Assembly (NCBI GenBank): GCA_036386415.1
Contig: DASVVT010000040.1
Location: 16,944 to 80,943 of the forward strand
Reading direction: 5' to 3'
DNA length: 64,000 nucleotides
Source: DASVVT01 sp036386415
GTDB lineage: Bacteria > Acidobacteriota > Blastocatellia > Pyrinomonadales > Pyrinomonadaceae
Below are positions 24,201 through 33,700 of this stretch, in pieces. Below the pieces are notes generated by a model. The model saw only the letters and a list, made by a program, of their open reading frames with translations, had not been told where the DNA came from and did no database searches. Numbering within the stretch: position 1 is the stretch's first letter; each line of letters opens with the position of its first letter. A program made the translations under genes and the position numbers.

Positions 24201-25565
24201 ATTGACCCGCTCCCGTTCTGCGTGCCGACCACGTTGGTGACGTGGACGGGCGGCAGACCCGTTGATGATCCCTTACGTCAAGTTGTGCCGCTCGATCCGG
24301 CAGGGCCGCATCCAGTCACGGCTACAGTCGCTGGCACTACGCTATCGGTTGTCATCAACGTCATTGTGGTGGACCTTGACGTGGTAACGACGCCCACCGC
24401 CAACGCGCCAGCAGTCACGTTCGTCCGCATGGGGATGTGGGACAACGCTTTCGACGCCGCGGGCGCGGTCTTGAATACCGCTGTTGAGGCGAACAATTTT
24501 GCTGGCGCTGACACACAGAAGTTTCACCTGCGCGTCAACGATCCCTCGCAGCGGCAAAGCGTCAATGTCGAATGGAGCACACTCGACCAAAACGGAAACA
24601 ATCTCGACAACCCGGCGAATAAGACCATCACGCTCGTCGAAACCGCTGCCGGTTCCGGCGTCTTCATCTCACGCGGGCTGCTGCTCGTCACGGACAACGA
24701 CGATCAGCTGCAACCGACGCATAGCGGCCTCCCCGCTGGATTGCCCGACACCGGCTTGATTCGCAACATCAACCAGACGAATCATCGCGTCCGGCGAGCA
24801 AGCATGTTGGGGCGGATGCTGGCGATCTATCCGGGGTCAATTCCGGTGCGGGTAGAGTTGCCCGTCTTCGAGCGCGCCCCCGACTTCCGGCGCAGACTGC
24901 CGCTCCAAATCTTCGTCCTGCGGGGCATCACCGGCGCGCCCGTCACCCCCACGGGCGCGGGCGCTCAGATATGGACGCGCGACCTGCGCATCATCCGCGA
25001 GACCTACGAGCGCATCGGGATCAGCGTCTCGACCGAAGTTGCCCCCGGTACGCTCGCCGCCGACATCCAGACTTTTCAGGGTGATAGGCTTGTGCTGGTC
25101 ACGCCGCCCGCGGCGCTGGTCGGCGTGACCGTTTTTAGTAAACCGCGCCGGACGCTCCTGGCAGGGGCCGTGACTAAGATCGCCGATACCGTGTGCGTGT
25201 TCTATGTCCCGAACTTTGATAGCACTGATCGGGGGGTTTCCTCCCCGGACGTTGATCAAGGCGAACCCGCGCGGGGGACGGCTTTCATCAACGTCAGCAA
25301 TACGGCTAGCGGCCCCTACTCGCCCGCCCACGAGATCGGCCACCTTCTCACAGACAAATCGGTATTTTCGAATGGAGGACATTACAATGAGCCGACCTTA
25401 CCAGCAGGCAACCGCTTGCATGATGATCAGAACTTGATGAGGGGCGGAACTTCTGTCACCGAGGGGGTCACGGAAACCAAACGCCTCTGGGACGCCAACG
25501 ACCAGGACTTACTCAATCAATTCAATCAGATCAGGGTGCGGCCATCGCGCTTCATCAGGGTGTAA
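21267..25565 (+). CDS. giant tail-OmpA-peptidoglycan-binding protein with two zincin motifs
   Basis: A 1432-residue mosaic. Residues 1–120 are the tail/adaptor domain shared with the gene two upstream. A Pro-rich linker leads to an Ig/carboxypeptidase-regulatory-like domain (about 145–232). Next is an OmpA-type domain (about 240–305; IHFRFDRA, IVGHTDKTG, NQSLSERRARSV) and a peptidoglycan-binding domain (about 335–380; LREAQHMLQDLG…GPLTREAVRAFRCRKGL). After a second Ig-like unit comes HEFGHFVGLGIPDH (zinc motif at 790–794) with a later RLMLAG. Several beta-sandwich repeats (GATRIGGA, GANQVGGA) follow, then a second HEIGH at 1355–1359 with NLMRGG. Two zincin-like centres plus wall-binding domains suggest a spike or effector that crosses and digests the target envelope. 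Both protease calls rest on motifs; the metzincin third histidine is not canonical. Confidence 0.75.
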   Translation: MEPIKPMLGDIELQLVQKIETEQDQTLTQHEVPALEGDFLQRQGRRASRLTLEGVMVGPEAGEQLETLRDKFRSAAPVSFVADIATATQVGEVLIEELSTRELAGNPERFAYALTLRERLPPPPPETVPLPEPPDTPDIPPDTGTLVIEVVAEGAIDMANVRVTLEGTNPDTTSFSRVLTNRTGDTWTETGLLPGRFTVRAATQDADPATATDSAQVTAGQTTTITLTLRRGAPVATMFLIHFRFDRAFVEPCARAVLRQVADFAAANTSQKLLIVGHTDKTGPPEYNQSLSERRARSVFAFLTFGGNPNASFAEWDALRHTRPSGTITTVKDSWGLREAQHMLQDLGDYPGNVDGLNGPLTREAVRAFRCRKGLPPGDTINENEDAVWEALIRDYMAQDSFNIPTTQFQPNCTGEILKWLGCGEEDPIDRRRDAFRPSRRTELLFVRANSLPCQVPQPDTFNLPNTPPVNNDWCVGPRQPARTGHGCFVSPHRTLKNQPQPCSTSPTGPFCRQPAEPGSITVNGRITLENGTGAANQPFVLIAPDGEFVTGELGNGEPRLNRTTDGSGNFTFADKRRGFYYLAVQSKAGQPPLLVKLEGSGDETVKGNAVCKALRANSDTLNVVIVDAPTLREIRIPAAAHLMTALHPGTREVRTCPASLGGAPLPQRTRHAAADVQSFFAAANRVWRQARIRLLLADADILREAYAFRIDCEVDGNEFAFILERCAYPNTVNFFFFGDLSGTSEAGLTVQAAITGPRLQVDGCAVSDRFLFLVDTEIDATQTEQVVAHEFGHFVGLGIPDHVQNSAANSNRLMLAGTLDGSNRTLVADEVAVARASKNAGLDCLPLTLNVTGATRIGGARSHEFVVLQNASGVVTVDAVINPRLLDPVLGSLAISGGLPGANPQQRTVSAAAAGPPVEIVATYTPVGGGNPVITFVTIHVVTFRLTVTGANQVGGAGSTTFAARRDPAAVATVIAQIDPLPFCVPTTLVTWTGGRPVDDPLRQVVPLDPAGPHPVTATVAGTTLSVVINVIVVDLDVVTTPTANAPAVTFVRMGMWDNAFDAAGAVLNTAVEANNFAGADTQKFHLRVNDPSQRQSVNVEWSTLDQNGNNLDNPANKTITLVETAAGSGVFISRGLLLVTDNDDQLQPTHSGLPAGLPDTGLIRNINQTNHRVRRASMLGRMLAIYPGSIPVRVELPVFERAPDFRRRLPLQIFVLRGITGAPVTPTGAGAQIWTRDLRIIRETYERIGISVSTEVAPGTLAADIQTFQGDRLVLVTPPAALVGVTVFSKPRRTLLAGAVTKIADTVCVFYVPNFDSTDRGVSSPDVDQGEPARGTAFINVSNTASGPYSPAHEIGHLLTDKSVFSNGGHYNEPTLPAGNRLHDDQNLMRGGTSVTEGVTETKRLWDANDQDLLNQFNQIRVRPSRFIRV

Positions 25566-25645
25566 GCGCCGCCGGGGGCCGGAGGCTTTCGCTCGGGTTG
25601 CGACGCTCCGACTTAAAATGGCTTGACTAATAAGGAGGTGTCCAA

Positions 25646-26155
25646 ATGGGAGAACAGAGTGACGTTGCCGAGGAGGCCGCGCGACTAGAAGAGTTACTCA
25701 ACACCGGCGGGATACACCCGCTCGTCTACGAGAAACAGCTTGCGGAGTTCAGCGAGGCGAGTAAGAACGAGTTGGTGGCGCGGCTCGTCCGCACGTTCAG
25801 CCCGCCGCCGCTCGGTAGGCTGCTGATGCGTTTGCTCGACATCCGCACGCCCGAAAACGAGGCTGCCCTGATGACGCTCTATCTCACCAACCTGCGCTCG
25901 CCCAACGCGGACGCGCGTGGGGCAAGCCTTCACGGCCTCAACGAGCTGCAGCACACGCTCGTCATCGAATTCGCCCTCTCGTCGTTGCGCGACGATAACG
26001 ACTTCGTCTTGTTCGAGGCGGCAACCATACTTCTGCTGAAGGCCAAAGACGACCCGAACATCCTGAAGATTTTGCAGGAAGTTTACGCCAGCCACGCTGG
26101 CGACCCGAACTTTCCCATGACAACGAACCTGCTGGAGCCTATATCCGGCGCTTGA
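25646..26155 (+). CDS. HEAT-like helical repeat protein
   Basis: A 169-residue protein behind a perfect TAAGGAGGTG. It consists of paired helices in the HEAT style (ENEAALMTLYLTNLRSPNADARGASLHGLNEL, then VIEFALSSLRDDNDFVLFEAATILLLKA). These form curved protein-binding surfaces. Its place between the giant protein and the hub gene suggests an assembly chaperone or loading adaptor for one of them. The stop overlaps a TTG of the next frame, but the hub gene more likely begins at the ATG 15 bases on. Confidence 0.65.
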   Translation: MGEQSDVAEEAARLEELLNTGGIHPLVYEKQLAEFSEASKNELVARLVRTFSPPPLGRLLMRLLDIRTPENEAALMTLYLTNLRSPNADARGASLHGLNELQHTLVIEFALSSLRDDNDFVLFEAATILLLKAKDDPNILKILQEVYASHAGDPNFPMTTNLLEPISGA

Positions 26156-26169
26156 GGAGCGCGCTCGTC

Positions 26170-27171
26170 ATGCTTTTGAGTCCGGCTTACAAACTGACGG
26201 TCGGCGGCAAGGTGGTTGACACCACGGACGAGCCGCGCGCGAGCACCGTCGTTGACCTCCTCGTCTCGCTCGACATCGGCGCGGCGGCGGATAGCTTCAA
26301 GCTCGTCCTCGGCAACGTCGGCGGACTCAAGCCTGCTCGCGGCGACGAGGCCGAGATAGAGCTTGGTTACGCGGACGACGAAGGCGAGTTGGTGCGCGTC
26401 GTCAAGGGCGAGGTCGAGAAGGTCTGGCCGAACCTTGCGACGACACACATTGTCGGCTATGGCGGCGACATGAAGCTGCTGCGCAGTTTCGCCGAACAGA
26501 CATACGAGAGGCAGACGGCAGGAGCCATCGTCCGCGACATGGCGGGCAAAGCCGGTGTCGAAGTCGAAAGGGCAGAGGACGGCATCAACTTCCCTGCCTA
26601 CGTGGCCGACGGGCGGCGCAGCATCTACGCGCACATGCTAGACCTCGCCGAAGCATGCGGCTTTGACCTCTATCTGACGCCCGACGGCAAGCTTGTCTTC
26701 GAGAAATTTCAGACTGGGAAAATCGTGCATGTCTTCGAGTACGCCAAGCACATCGTCGGCCTCGACGTGCGGCGGACGCAACCGCTGGCCGAGCAGGTCG
26801 AAGTCTTTGGAGAGAGCGCGACCGCGACCAACGGCAACGATGCCTCTGCGTGGGTGACGACCGACTTCAGCAGCTCGAAGGGCGTGGCCGGGACCGGCAA
26901 GCGAGTGCTGCTCGAACGCCCTTCGCTGCGCACGGCTGCTGCTGCGCGCACAGCCGCCGAGGCCGCACTGACAGACATACAGCGCCGCACGCTGCGCGGC
27001 CATGTGCTGACCATCGGGCGTCCCGAAGTCAAGCTCGGTGACGCCATCCGCCTCGCCGAACTGCCGGACGATTCTTTGGACGGCAACTATCAAGTGCGCG
27101 GCGTAGTCCACCGCATCACGAAGGCCGGGGGGTTCACGACGCGCGTAGACTTTCGCGCCATCGAAACCTGA
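26170..27171 (+). CDS. baseplate hub protein (gpD / gp27-like)
   Basis: A 333-residue homologue of the phage late-control gene D protein, the trimeric hub joining tube to spike and equivalent to the N-terminal part of VgrG. Visible features are an N-terminal beta domain (VDLLVSLDIGAAADSFKLVLGN), the RGDEAEIELGY strand, GEVEKVWPN, a YERQTAGAIVRDMAGKAGV helix, and LTIGRPEVKLGDAIRL near the end. Shine-Dalgarno TTGAGGAGC precedes the ATG; the frame is open to a TTG at 26152, but that start is weak. The OB-fold spike part is encoded separately by the next gene. Confidence 0.85.
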   Translation: MLLSPAYKLTVGGKVVDTTDEPRASTVVDLLVSLDIGAAADSFKLVLGNVGGLKPARGDEAEIELGYADDEGELVRVVKGEVEKVWPNLATTHIVGYGGDMKLLRSFAEQTYERQTAGAIVRDMAGKAGVEVERAEDGINFPAYVADGRRSIYAHMLDLAEACGFDLYLTPDGKLVFEKFQTGKIVHVFEYAKHIVGLDVRRTQPLAEQVEVFGESATATNGNDASAWVTTDFSSSKGVAGTGKRVLLERPSLRTAAAARTAAEAALTDIQRRTLRGHVLTIGRPEVKLGDAIRLAELPDDSLDGNYQVRGVVHRITKAGGFTTRVDFRAIET

Positions 27172-27220
27172 AGCATAGCCATCGGCGGTGTGCGCGGCGC
27201 GTCCTCTGAAGGAGAGTGAA

Positions 27221-28024
27221 GTGGGAACGATTGTCGAAACCATACAGGAGATCGTCAGGCAAGAGATGCGGCGCGTGCGCGTGGCCGAACTCGGGCTGGT
27301 CGAGTCTGTCTTCCCACACAGTTCCGGTGGAGACACGGACAACTACGCCTGCGACGTAAAGCTGAAGAACAGTGGGCTGGCGCTCAAGCGCGTGCCGCTG
27401 ATGACGGGCCACGTTGGCACAGTCGCCATCCCCAACGTCGGCGACCTGGTGCTGTTGACCTTCGACAAAGGCGACATCAACCAGCCGATAGTCGTCGGCA
27501 GGCTTTACAACGAAAAGCAGCGACCGCCGCTCAACAGCTCCGACGAGGTTATCTTCCGCCTACCGCTTGCCGAAGCTGACGACAAGACGATCAAGGCCGC
27601 CATCCGCAACCTCAACGGCAACTCTCCGCCGCGCGAGTTGATTTTCGAGATGCCGCCCAAAATCACAGTCCGCGTCACGGACGGCACGGTGCGCGCCACA
27701 GCAGGCAAGACCGAGATGAAGCTCGACCAGCCGGACGGGTCTGGCGGGACGGTGACGGTCGTCGCTGGCCGCACCAAAATCACTATGAATCAGGACGGTG
27801 ACGTGACGGTCGAGGCCGCAGGCTCTATGAAGCTGAAGGCGACGCGTGACATGACGCTTGAGGCGATGAACATCAAGATCAAGAGCCAGGTCGAGACAAG
27901 CATAGAGGCAGGCACTTCTGCCACCCTGAAGGGCAACGTCGGCGCGACCGTCAACGGCGGCGTCTCGGCTACAGTGCAGGGCGCGACCATCTCCGTCAAG
28001 GGCATCACTTCGTTTTCGCCGTGA
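27221..28024 (+). CDS. baseplate spike protein (gpV / gp45-like, VgrG OB-fold)
   Basis: A 267-residue protein starting at GTG behind GAAGGAGAG. Residues about 20–95 form the OB-fold typical of gp45/gpV/VgrG (CDVKLKNSGLALKRVPLMTG, IPNVGDLVLLTFDKGDINQPIVVGRLYN). The rest is an intertwined beta-helix of short valine/threonine-rich repeats (VTVEAAGSMKLKATRDMTLEA, KIKSQVETSIEAGTSATLKG) that makes the needle shaft. With the preceding hub it equals a split VgrG. The PAAR-like gene that follows would cap it. Confidence 0.9.
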   Translation: MGTIVETIQEIVRQEMRRVRVAELGLVESVFPHSSGGDTDNYACDVKLKNSGLALKRVPLMTGHVGTVAIPNVGDLVLLTFDKGDINQPIVVGRLYNEKQRPPLNSSDEVIFRLPLAEADDKTIKAAIRNLNGNSPPRELIFEMPPKITVRVTDGTVRATAGKTEMKLDQPDGSGGTVTVVAGRTKITMNQDGDVTVEAAGSMKLKATRDMTLEAMNIKIKSQVETSIEAGTSATLKGNVGATVNGGVSATVQGATISVKGITSFSP

Positions 28025-28034
28025 GGATAAGAAT

Positions 28035-28367
28035 ATGCCGGGGCCACCCGTCACGATTGGTTGCATGGTGATTATCACGCCCGGAGCGTCAGGCCCGCCC
28101 GACACCGGCACGATTCTCGTCGTCTTCCCGCCCGTCATCATCGGCGGCGGAATGCCGCTGGCGACGACAGGTTCGCTGTGCATGATGATTAATTCGGTGT
28201 GGGGCTTTCCGTACCCGCTCGTCATCGGCCCGCTGGCGAGCGGCGGCGTGCGTGTCGCCGGGCGCTCTCTCGTACGCATGGGTGACCAAATCCCCACGCC
28301 GCCCGGAATCCTGACGATACTGGGGCCGCCGGCCGCCCCCTTCGTCAACGACCAGTGGCCGCCCTAG
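28035..28367 (+). CDS. PAAR-like spike-tip protein
   Basis: A 110-residue, very hydrophobic and Gly/Pro-rich protein directly after the spike gene. The pattern PP.VIIGGGMPLATTGSLCMM and GG..V.GRSLVRMGDQIPTPPG resembles the small conical PAAR-like caps that sharpen contractile spikes. Unlike classical PAAR proteins, it contains no histidine; the only soft metal ligands are two cysteines (positions 10 and 49). If it binds metal, the site must be different. ATG behind GTGAGGATAAG. Confidence 0.75.
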   Translation: MPGPPVTIGCMVIITPGASGPPDTGTILVVFPPVIIGGGMPLATTGSLCMMINSVWGFPYPLVIGPLASGGVRVAGRSLVRMGDQIPTPPGILTILGPPAAPFVNDQWPP

Positions 28368-28430
28368 TCGTTCGCGTGCAAGGACGGATGAAGAGAGGTC
28401 GGATGAAGCTTAACTGTTGAGGGATAGAGA

Positions 28431-28922
28431 GTGGCTGAGAGGGCAAAACTTTTCGGGACGGATTTACGGCTGTTGCGCGATTTAGACCGCGTGAAGAGCA
28501 GTCGCGATCCCGGCCACGACCTGGCAACTGCCAGGCGTCGCATGACCGGGCAGGCGCTGCTCGACCAGCGAACCGGGGCGGACCTTCTCGTAGACCTTGA
28601 TACCTACGCGGACGTTGACAATCTGGTGCAGGCGCTCATGCTCCGATTCCTGACGCCGACGGGCGAACTGACGTTGCTCGGTCATCCAGACTACGGCTCG
28701 CGGCTGCACGAGTTGATCGGTGAGTTAAACTCGGAGACGAACCGCAACCGCGCCAAGCTGTTCGTGCTTCAGGCGCTCGGACTCGAACCGCGCGTCAAGG
28801 ACGTGCTCTCCGTCGTGGTCACACAGAACGTGAATCTGCGTGACCAGATGGACATCAACATCTCGCTGGTGGCGATTGACAGTCAATCGCCGCTCAACCT
28901 CGTCTTCACCTTCCAACTTTAG
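28431..28922 (+). CDS. baseplate wedge protein (GPW/gp25 family)
   Basis: A 163-residue protein with the gp25 core in its C-terminal 110 residues: VDNLVQALMLRFLTPTGELTLLGHPDYGSRLHELIGE, the family's L..R..T..GE…P.YGS.L signature. The last strands read DINISLVAIDSQSPLNLVF. gp25 forms part of the inner baseplate wedge and nucleates the first sheath ring. Start GTG at 28431 with GAGGG upstream; the N-terminal 50 residues are basic and helical. Followed within 16 bases by the gpJ gene. Confidence 0.88.
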   Translation: MAERAKLFGTDLRLLRDLDRVKSSRDPGHDLATARRRMTGQALLDQRTGADLLVDLDTYADVDNLVQALMLRFLTPTGELTLLGHPDYGSRLHELIGELNSETNRNRAKLFVLQALGLEPRVKDVLSVVVTQNVNLRDQMDINISLVAIDSQSPLNLVFTFQL

Positions 28923-28937
28923 AGAGGAGTGGCACCC

Positions 28938-30734
28938 GTGGACCCGGATACCGTAGTTCTGATAACGCGCCCGTTTCAGGAGATAGTTGACGACATCCTG
29001 ACGGCCATCGTCGGCGGCGTGGTCAACGAGCCGATCCTCTTCGACCTGACGGAAGATTTCTACCCGCTCGCGCAGCCTGCGGCCGACGTGCGCGGCATCA
29101 CTGGCATGCGCTCCGAGCCGGGCCCCGAAGGCGTCTTAGAGCTGCGCCCGCGCACCTTCCAGAAGTCTGTTGATTTCGCTTTCGGCGATGCGGACAACGC
29201 CGTGCTCTGGCTGCCGAAGGGACAGCGCCCGGACGACGAGACGGTCTTCTACGTTGACTACCTGCGTCGTGACAGTCGCTCGCCGCTGACGGACGTTAAC
29301 GTGGGCAGCGTGACACGCACGCTCGGCGAGGCCATCGGGCGCGAAATCACGACCGTCTTCCAGCAGATTAACGAAGCATATCGCTCCGGCTTTGTTGACA
29401 CGGCCAGAGGGCAGTCGCTCGACCTGGTCGTCTCCATCCTCGGCGTCAAGCGTAAGACGAAGGAGTCGGCGGTCGGCCTCGTGACCTTCTTCCGCGACAC
29501 GGAGGCGGGCGACGGCAACGTGACCATACCGGAGAATATGCTGCTCAGTACGGAGAAAGGCGAGGCGACTTTCGTGACCGCCGAACTGCGCACGCTCCAG
29601 CGCGGGCAAGTCCGCGTAGACGTGCCTGTGCGCGCCACACCTGCTTCCGGCGGCGAGAAGGGCATTGTCAAGGCGGGCGAGATAACCAGCCTCGCGCAGC
29701 CGATTGCGGGCATCGTCCGCGTGACTAACTTCGAGGCCACAGTGCTCGGCGACGAGGACGAAACGGACGAGCAGTTGCGCGCACGCGCCAAGGCGGTCCT
29801 GCGTGGTCTCGGTAAGGCGACGCTGGCGGCGCTCGCTAACGCCATCCTGAGCGGCCGCGCCAAGCTCGTCGAGTCTTACGACCCGAACAGCCCGCCGCTC
29901 AAACGAACGGCTCCGGGCATCGTCCGGCTGCTCGTTGAGAGCGAGCCTGAGCGCTTCCTCAGCCTGCGCGATGCAGTCGAGCAGACGCGCGCCGCTGGCG
30001 TGCAGGCCACGCTGCTCGCACGATACGTCTACTTCAAGCCGCGTATCCGCGCGCGCGTCAAGAAGGGCGGGACCGCAGAAGGGAAGCTCAAGATAGTCGG
30101 CGAGATCATCGGCGCGCTCCAAAGTTACGTGGACGGGTTGGGAGCCGGTCAACCGGCCACCGGCGAAGAACTGTTGAAAGCGGTCGCCAGCGTCAAGGAG
30201 GTCGGACAGAAAAAGGGTGATGTGCGCATCGTTGATGTCATCGCCTCGCGCGCGGACGTGAGTCCGCCCAAACCGGAGGCGCTCGTCAAGACGCTCGTCG
30301 AAGCCGTCAACAGCACAATCGCCAGTGAAGTGTCAGCGGGCGCGACCGCACGCAACGCTGCCCTGACAGCGGCGCTAGGCGGCATTCTCGCAAAGCCGAC
30401 GCCAGCGGAAACGGAAGCGCGCGTCAAGCTACTTGTTGATGCGGTCGAAACGGCGCGCGCTGCCGAAGCGTCGGCGGGCGCCGCTGCCCGCGACCTTGCG
30501 CTGACACAGGCGCTCGACAACATCCTCGTCGAACAGATGCAGCCCGTCCCTACGGGTGAGCGCACGGTTGATAGAAATCTGGTTAAGAGTACGGCCAGCG
30601 ACGCGGCCGGGCGGCGCGCGACGGACGAAGAAATAGAGGCCGGACAATTTGAAGTGACGGCGAAGATAGACGGCGAGGACTGGTGGGTCGTGCTCGACGT
30701 GGAACCCGCCGACATACGGTTGGAGGAAGTCTGA
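28938..30734 (+). CDS. baseplate J-like wedge protein
   Basis: A protein of about 598 residues of the gpJ/gp6 family, the main scaffold of baseplate wedges. Diagnostic parts are RGQSLDLVVSILGVKR.., GLVTFFRDTEAGDGNVTIPENMLLSTEKGEATF, and ETDEQLRARAKAVLRGLGKAT, which lie in the usual order. The C-terminal third adds two near-duplicate helical segments (KTLVEAVNSTIASEVSAGATARNAAL and KLLVDAVETARAAEASAGAAARDLAL), a local internal repeat. GAGGAG at 28924–28929 fits the GTG at 28938; a GTG at 28929 overlaps that Shine-Dalgarno. The next gene starts one base after the stop. Confidence 0.9.
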   Translation: MDPDTVVLITRPFQEIVDDILTAIVGGVVNEPILFDLTEDFYPLAQPAADVRGITGMRSEPGPEGVLELRPRTFQKSVDFAFGDADNAVLWLPKGQRPDDETVFYVDYLRRDSRSPLTDVNVGSVTRTLGEAIGREITTVFQQINEAYRSGFVDTARGQSLDLVVSILGVKRKTKESAVGLVTFFRDTEAGDGNVTIPENMLLSTEKGEATFVTAELRTLQRGQVRVDVPVRATPASGGEKGIVKAGEITSLAQPIAGIVRVTNFEATVLGDEDETDEQLRARAKAVLRGLGKATLAALANAILSGRAKLVESYDPNSPPLKRTAPGIVRLLVESEPERFLSLRDAVEQTRAAGVQATLLARYVYFKPRIRARVKKGGTAEGKLKIVGEIIGALQSYVDGLGAGQPATGEELLKAVASVKEVGQKKGDVRIVDVIASRADVSPPKPEALVKTLVEAVNSTIASEVSAGATARNAALTAALGGILAKPTPAETEARVKLLVDAVETARAAEASAGAAARDLALTQALDNILVEQMQPVPTGERTVDRNLVKSTASDAAGRRATDEEIEAGQFEVTAKIDGEDWWVVLDVEPADIRLEEV

Positions 30735-30735
30735 G

Positions 30736-33700
30736 ATGCCGACGAAGACCGAGCGCATCGTGAGCTACTTGCCGAGCACCTTCGACGCCTCCGCGAAGAC
30801 TTCGGCTATCTACAACGTCGTGGACGCCTTCGGCGGCGAGCTGCTGCGGGCCGAAAACTCGCTCGCCGCGCTGATGGCCGCACACTGGGTCGACCACGCC
30901 GACCGCACAATTGAGCTGATTGACGACCTGGCCTGCATCGCGCGGCTCTACGGGCTTGCGCCGAGAGGCGCGCCGCAAAGGGCCGAGTGCAGCCCTGTTT
31001 CTTCCGAGGAGAGCGTCGAAGAGTTTCGTGAACACCTCAAGCGCTACGTCCGCACCTTCCTCGAAGGGACTGTCACCGTGCAGGGAATCCTGCGCGTCGT
31101 CGCTGAAGTGCTGAACCTGCGCATCGTGGACGACTACGCAAGCCTTGATACGTGGTGGACGCGCGCGACGGATGCCATCACTACTGTAGAGCCGCGCGGC
31201 GATGAGGCTGCCCGCGCTCTCTTTGGCGGCAATTCCCTGCGCGCAGAGGGAGTGCCCGCGCGCCCCGCGCGCATCGTCGGCGAGAGGGATTTGAGCGGCG
31301 GCATCAACCTCGCTGGCGCGTCCATGTTGAAAGTCAAAGTTAACGATGAAGCTCCAGTCTTGCTTGACCTCGCGTCCCTCACGGGCAAGACCGCAGGCGT
31401 CACGCTCGACGAGCTGATCAAAGCCATCAACGACGCGCCCGGCTCTCTAGTCGCACAACACGACCGCCAACGTCTGACGCTCGCCTCGCCGACCATTGGC
31501 ACGGCCAGCCGCCTCGAAGTTCTGGACACGGAACAAGACGCCGCCACGCTGCTGCTGGGGCTAGCTCCCTACATCTACCGTGGGGAAGGGGACACAAGGG
31601 CTCAGGTGACGGGCCTCGTCGATCTCGGCGGCGGAGCGGACCTCAGCGAGCAACGCTACCTTCGCCTGATTGTAGACGGGCGGCTCGTTGCGGAGATTGA
31701 CTGCGCGGGCGCGGATCACACGCACACGAGTCTGGATGAAATCACGCACGCCATCAACACTGCCCTCGGCTCCCAGGTCGCCTCGCATGACGGACACTTC
31801 CTGCGGCTCACAGCGCCGACGCGTGGAACCTCCGGCAGCATAGCCTTCCAGTCGGCGGCGGCGCAGGACGCGCGCGGGCGGCTGTTCGGCTCCGTGCCGC
31901 TCATCACTTCGGGAAGCGCCGCGCGCCCGGCTGAAGTCGTTGGCACGACAGACCTCAGCCGTGGCGTTGACTTGAGCGAGCGTGCCAGAGTGCGTGTCCG
32001 GCTCGACGCTCAGGCGGCCATCATCGTCAACTGCGTCGGCGAAGTCCCTTCGCGAACGCGGCTCGACGAGATAGTCGCGGCTCTGGCAACGCGCCTCGGC
32101 GCTGGGCTGGCTTCGCACGACGGGCGACACGTTCATCTCATCTCTCCGACGGCGGGGCCGGATAGCTCCGTCGCCTTTGAGCCGCTGCCCGCCGAGCAGG
32201 ACGCGACCGACATCATCTTCGGCATCCCGCGCCGCTTTGTGAACGGCAACGCGGCGCGGCGCGCTGTGCTGGTCGGGCGAGAGACCTTGAGCGGCAACTT
32301 CAACGCGGCGGCGCTCAACCGCGTTCGTGTCGCGCTCGACGGCGGCAGTGCCGTCGAGGTGGACATTTTACGCGGCAGCAGAAACTCGCTGGCCGTGACG
32401 CTCGACGAACTCGTTGCGGCCTTTAACCGCCAGCTCGGCGCAGGCATCGCGTCGCACGATGGCGCGTCTCTGATTCTCTCTTCGCCCACGACCGGCTCTG
32501 CGAGCAGCGTCGCCATCGAGCCTTTGCTCGCAGAGCGCCGCAATCGCTTCGTCACGCGCGCAAGCATCCTCGGAGAAGCGGCGGAAGCGGTCTTCGGCTT
32601 CGCCAAGAGTGCGGCGCGGGGCAGCGGCTCGACTGTCGCGAGCGTGACGGGAGAGCCTGACTTGAGTCGCGGCATTGACCTGCGCGAAGCAAGCTTCCTC
32701 CGGTTGGCCGTGGATGAATGGCCTCCGGTTGACATCAACTGCGCGGGCGAGCGGCCACGCGCGACCACGCTCGAAGAGATTATCAAGAAGATTAACGATG
32801 CGCTGGGCGCACTCAGTCCAGAACTCGGAGCCGTGGCGAGCGCGAGCCTCGACGGCAGACATCTCTCTTTGACTTCGCCGGAGCCGGGCGCGTCGAGCCG
32901 CATCGCCTTCGAGCCGCCGCGCTCGGCAGACGCGCTAGACCTCCTGCTCGGTCTTGAGCCGCAGACCGTCTTCGGCAGTGACCCGACGCGCGTGCGCTTC
33001 ATTGGCACGGTAGACCTGCGCGCGGGACTGAACCTCAGCGTCGCCGACCGCATCAAGCTGGGCATCGACGGCAACCCGCCCGTCGAAATCAGTTGCGCCA
33101 ACCGGCAAGACCCGGCGCGCACGAGCATCAACGACATCGTGCTCGCCATCAACCTTAAGCTCAACGCCATCGTCGCCTTCAACGACGGGACGCACGTCAT
33201 GCTCGTCTCGCAAACCAAGGGCGCTGAAAGCCGCATAGAGTTCGTCACGCCCGATGGCCCTGACGCCACGCGCGCCATCTTCGGCATTGAGCCGCCGCGC
33301 AGCTACCACGGCTCGCCCGCCGCGCCCGCGCGTCTGGCCGGATTGCGAGACTTGCAGAGCGGCGTAGGTTTGCGCGTCGTGCGCTCGCTCACCGTCGCCA
33401 TCAACGGCGGCCCGCCCGTCACGGTTGATTGCGCGGCCGGAGCCAACGACCCGGCGCACGTCAGCCTGAGCCAGATTGTGGCGGCGCTTAATACAAAGCT
33501 CGGCGCAGGCGTCGCTTCGCAAGACGCGGGGCGACTAATCCTCTCGTCGCCTACCGCCGGGGCTGTCTCCCAAATCCAACTGTTGCGTTCCGAGGGCAAC
33601 GACGCGCGCACGAAGATTCTCGGCAACGTGCCGCAGGAGACGAAGGGCGAGGACGCAGCGCCAGCCGCCATCGTCGGCGAGGTCGACCTGCTCTCGCCGC

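Noticed and set aside
29136..30152. Minus-strand frame of 338 codons opposite the gpJ gene
   Set aside because: The plus strand encodes a clear baseplate J protein here, and the reverse frame has no start signal or family motif.
32133..33287. Minus-strand frame of 384 codons within the gpI-like gene
   Set aside because: Its apparent repeats merely mirror the tandem modules encoded on the plus strand; composition is Ser/Arg-rich and unlike a protein.
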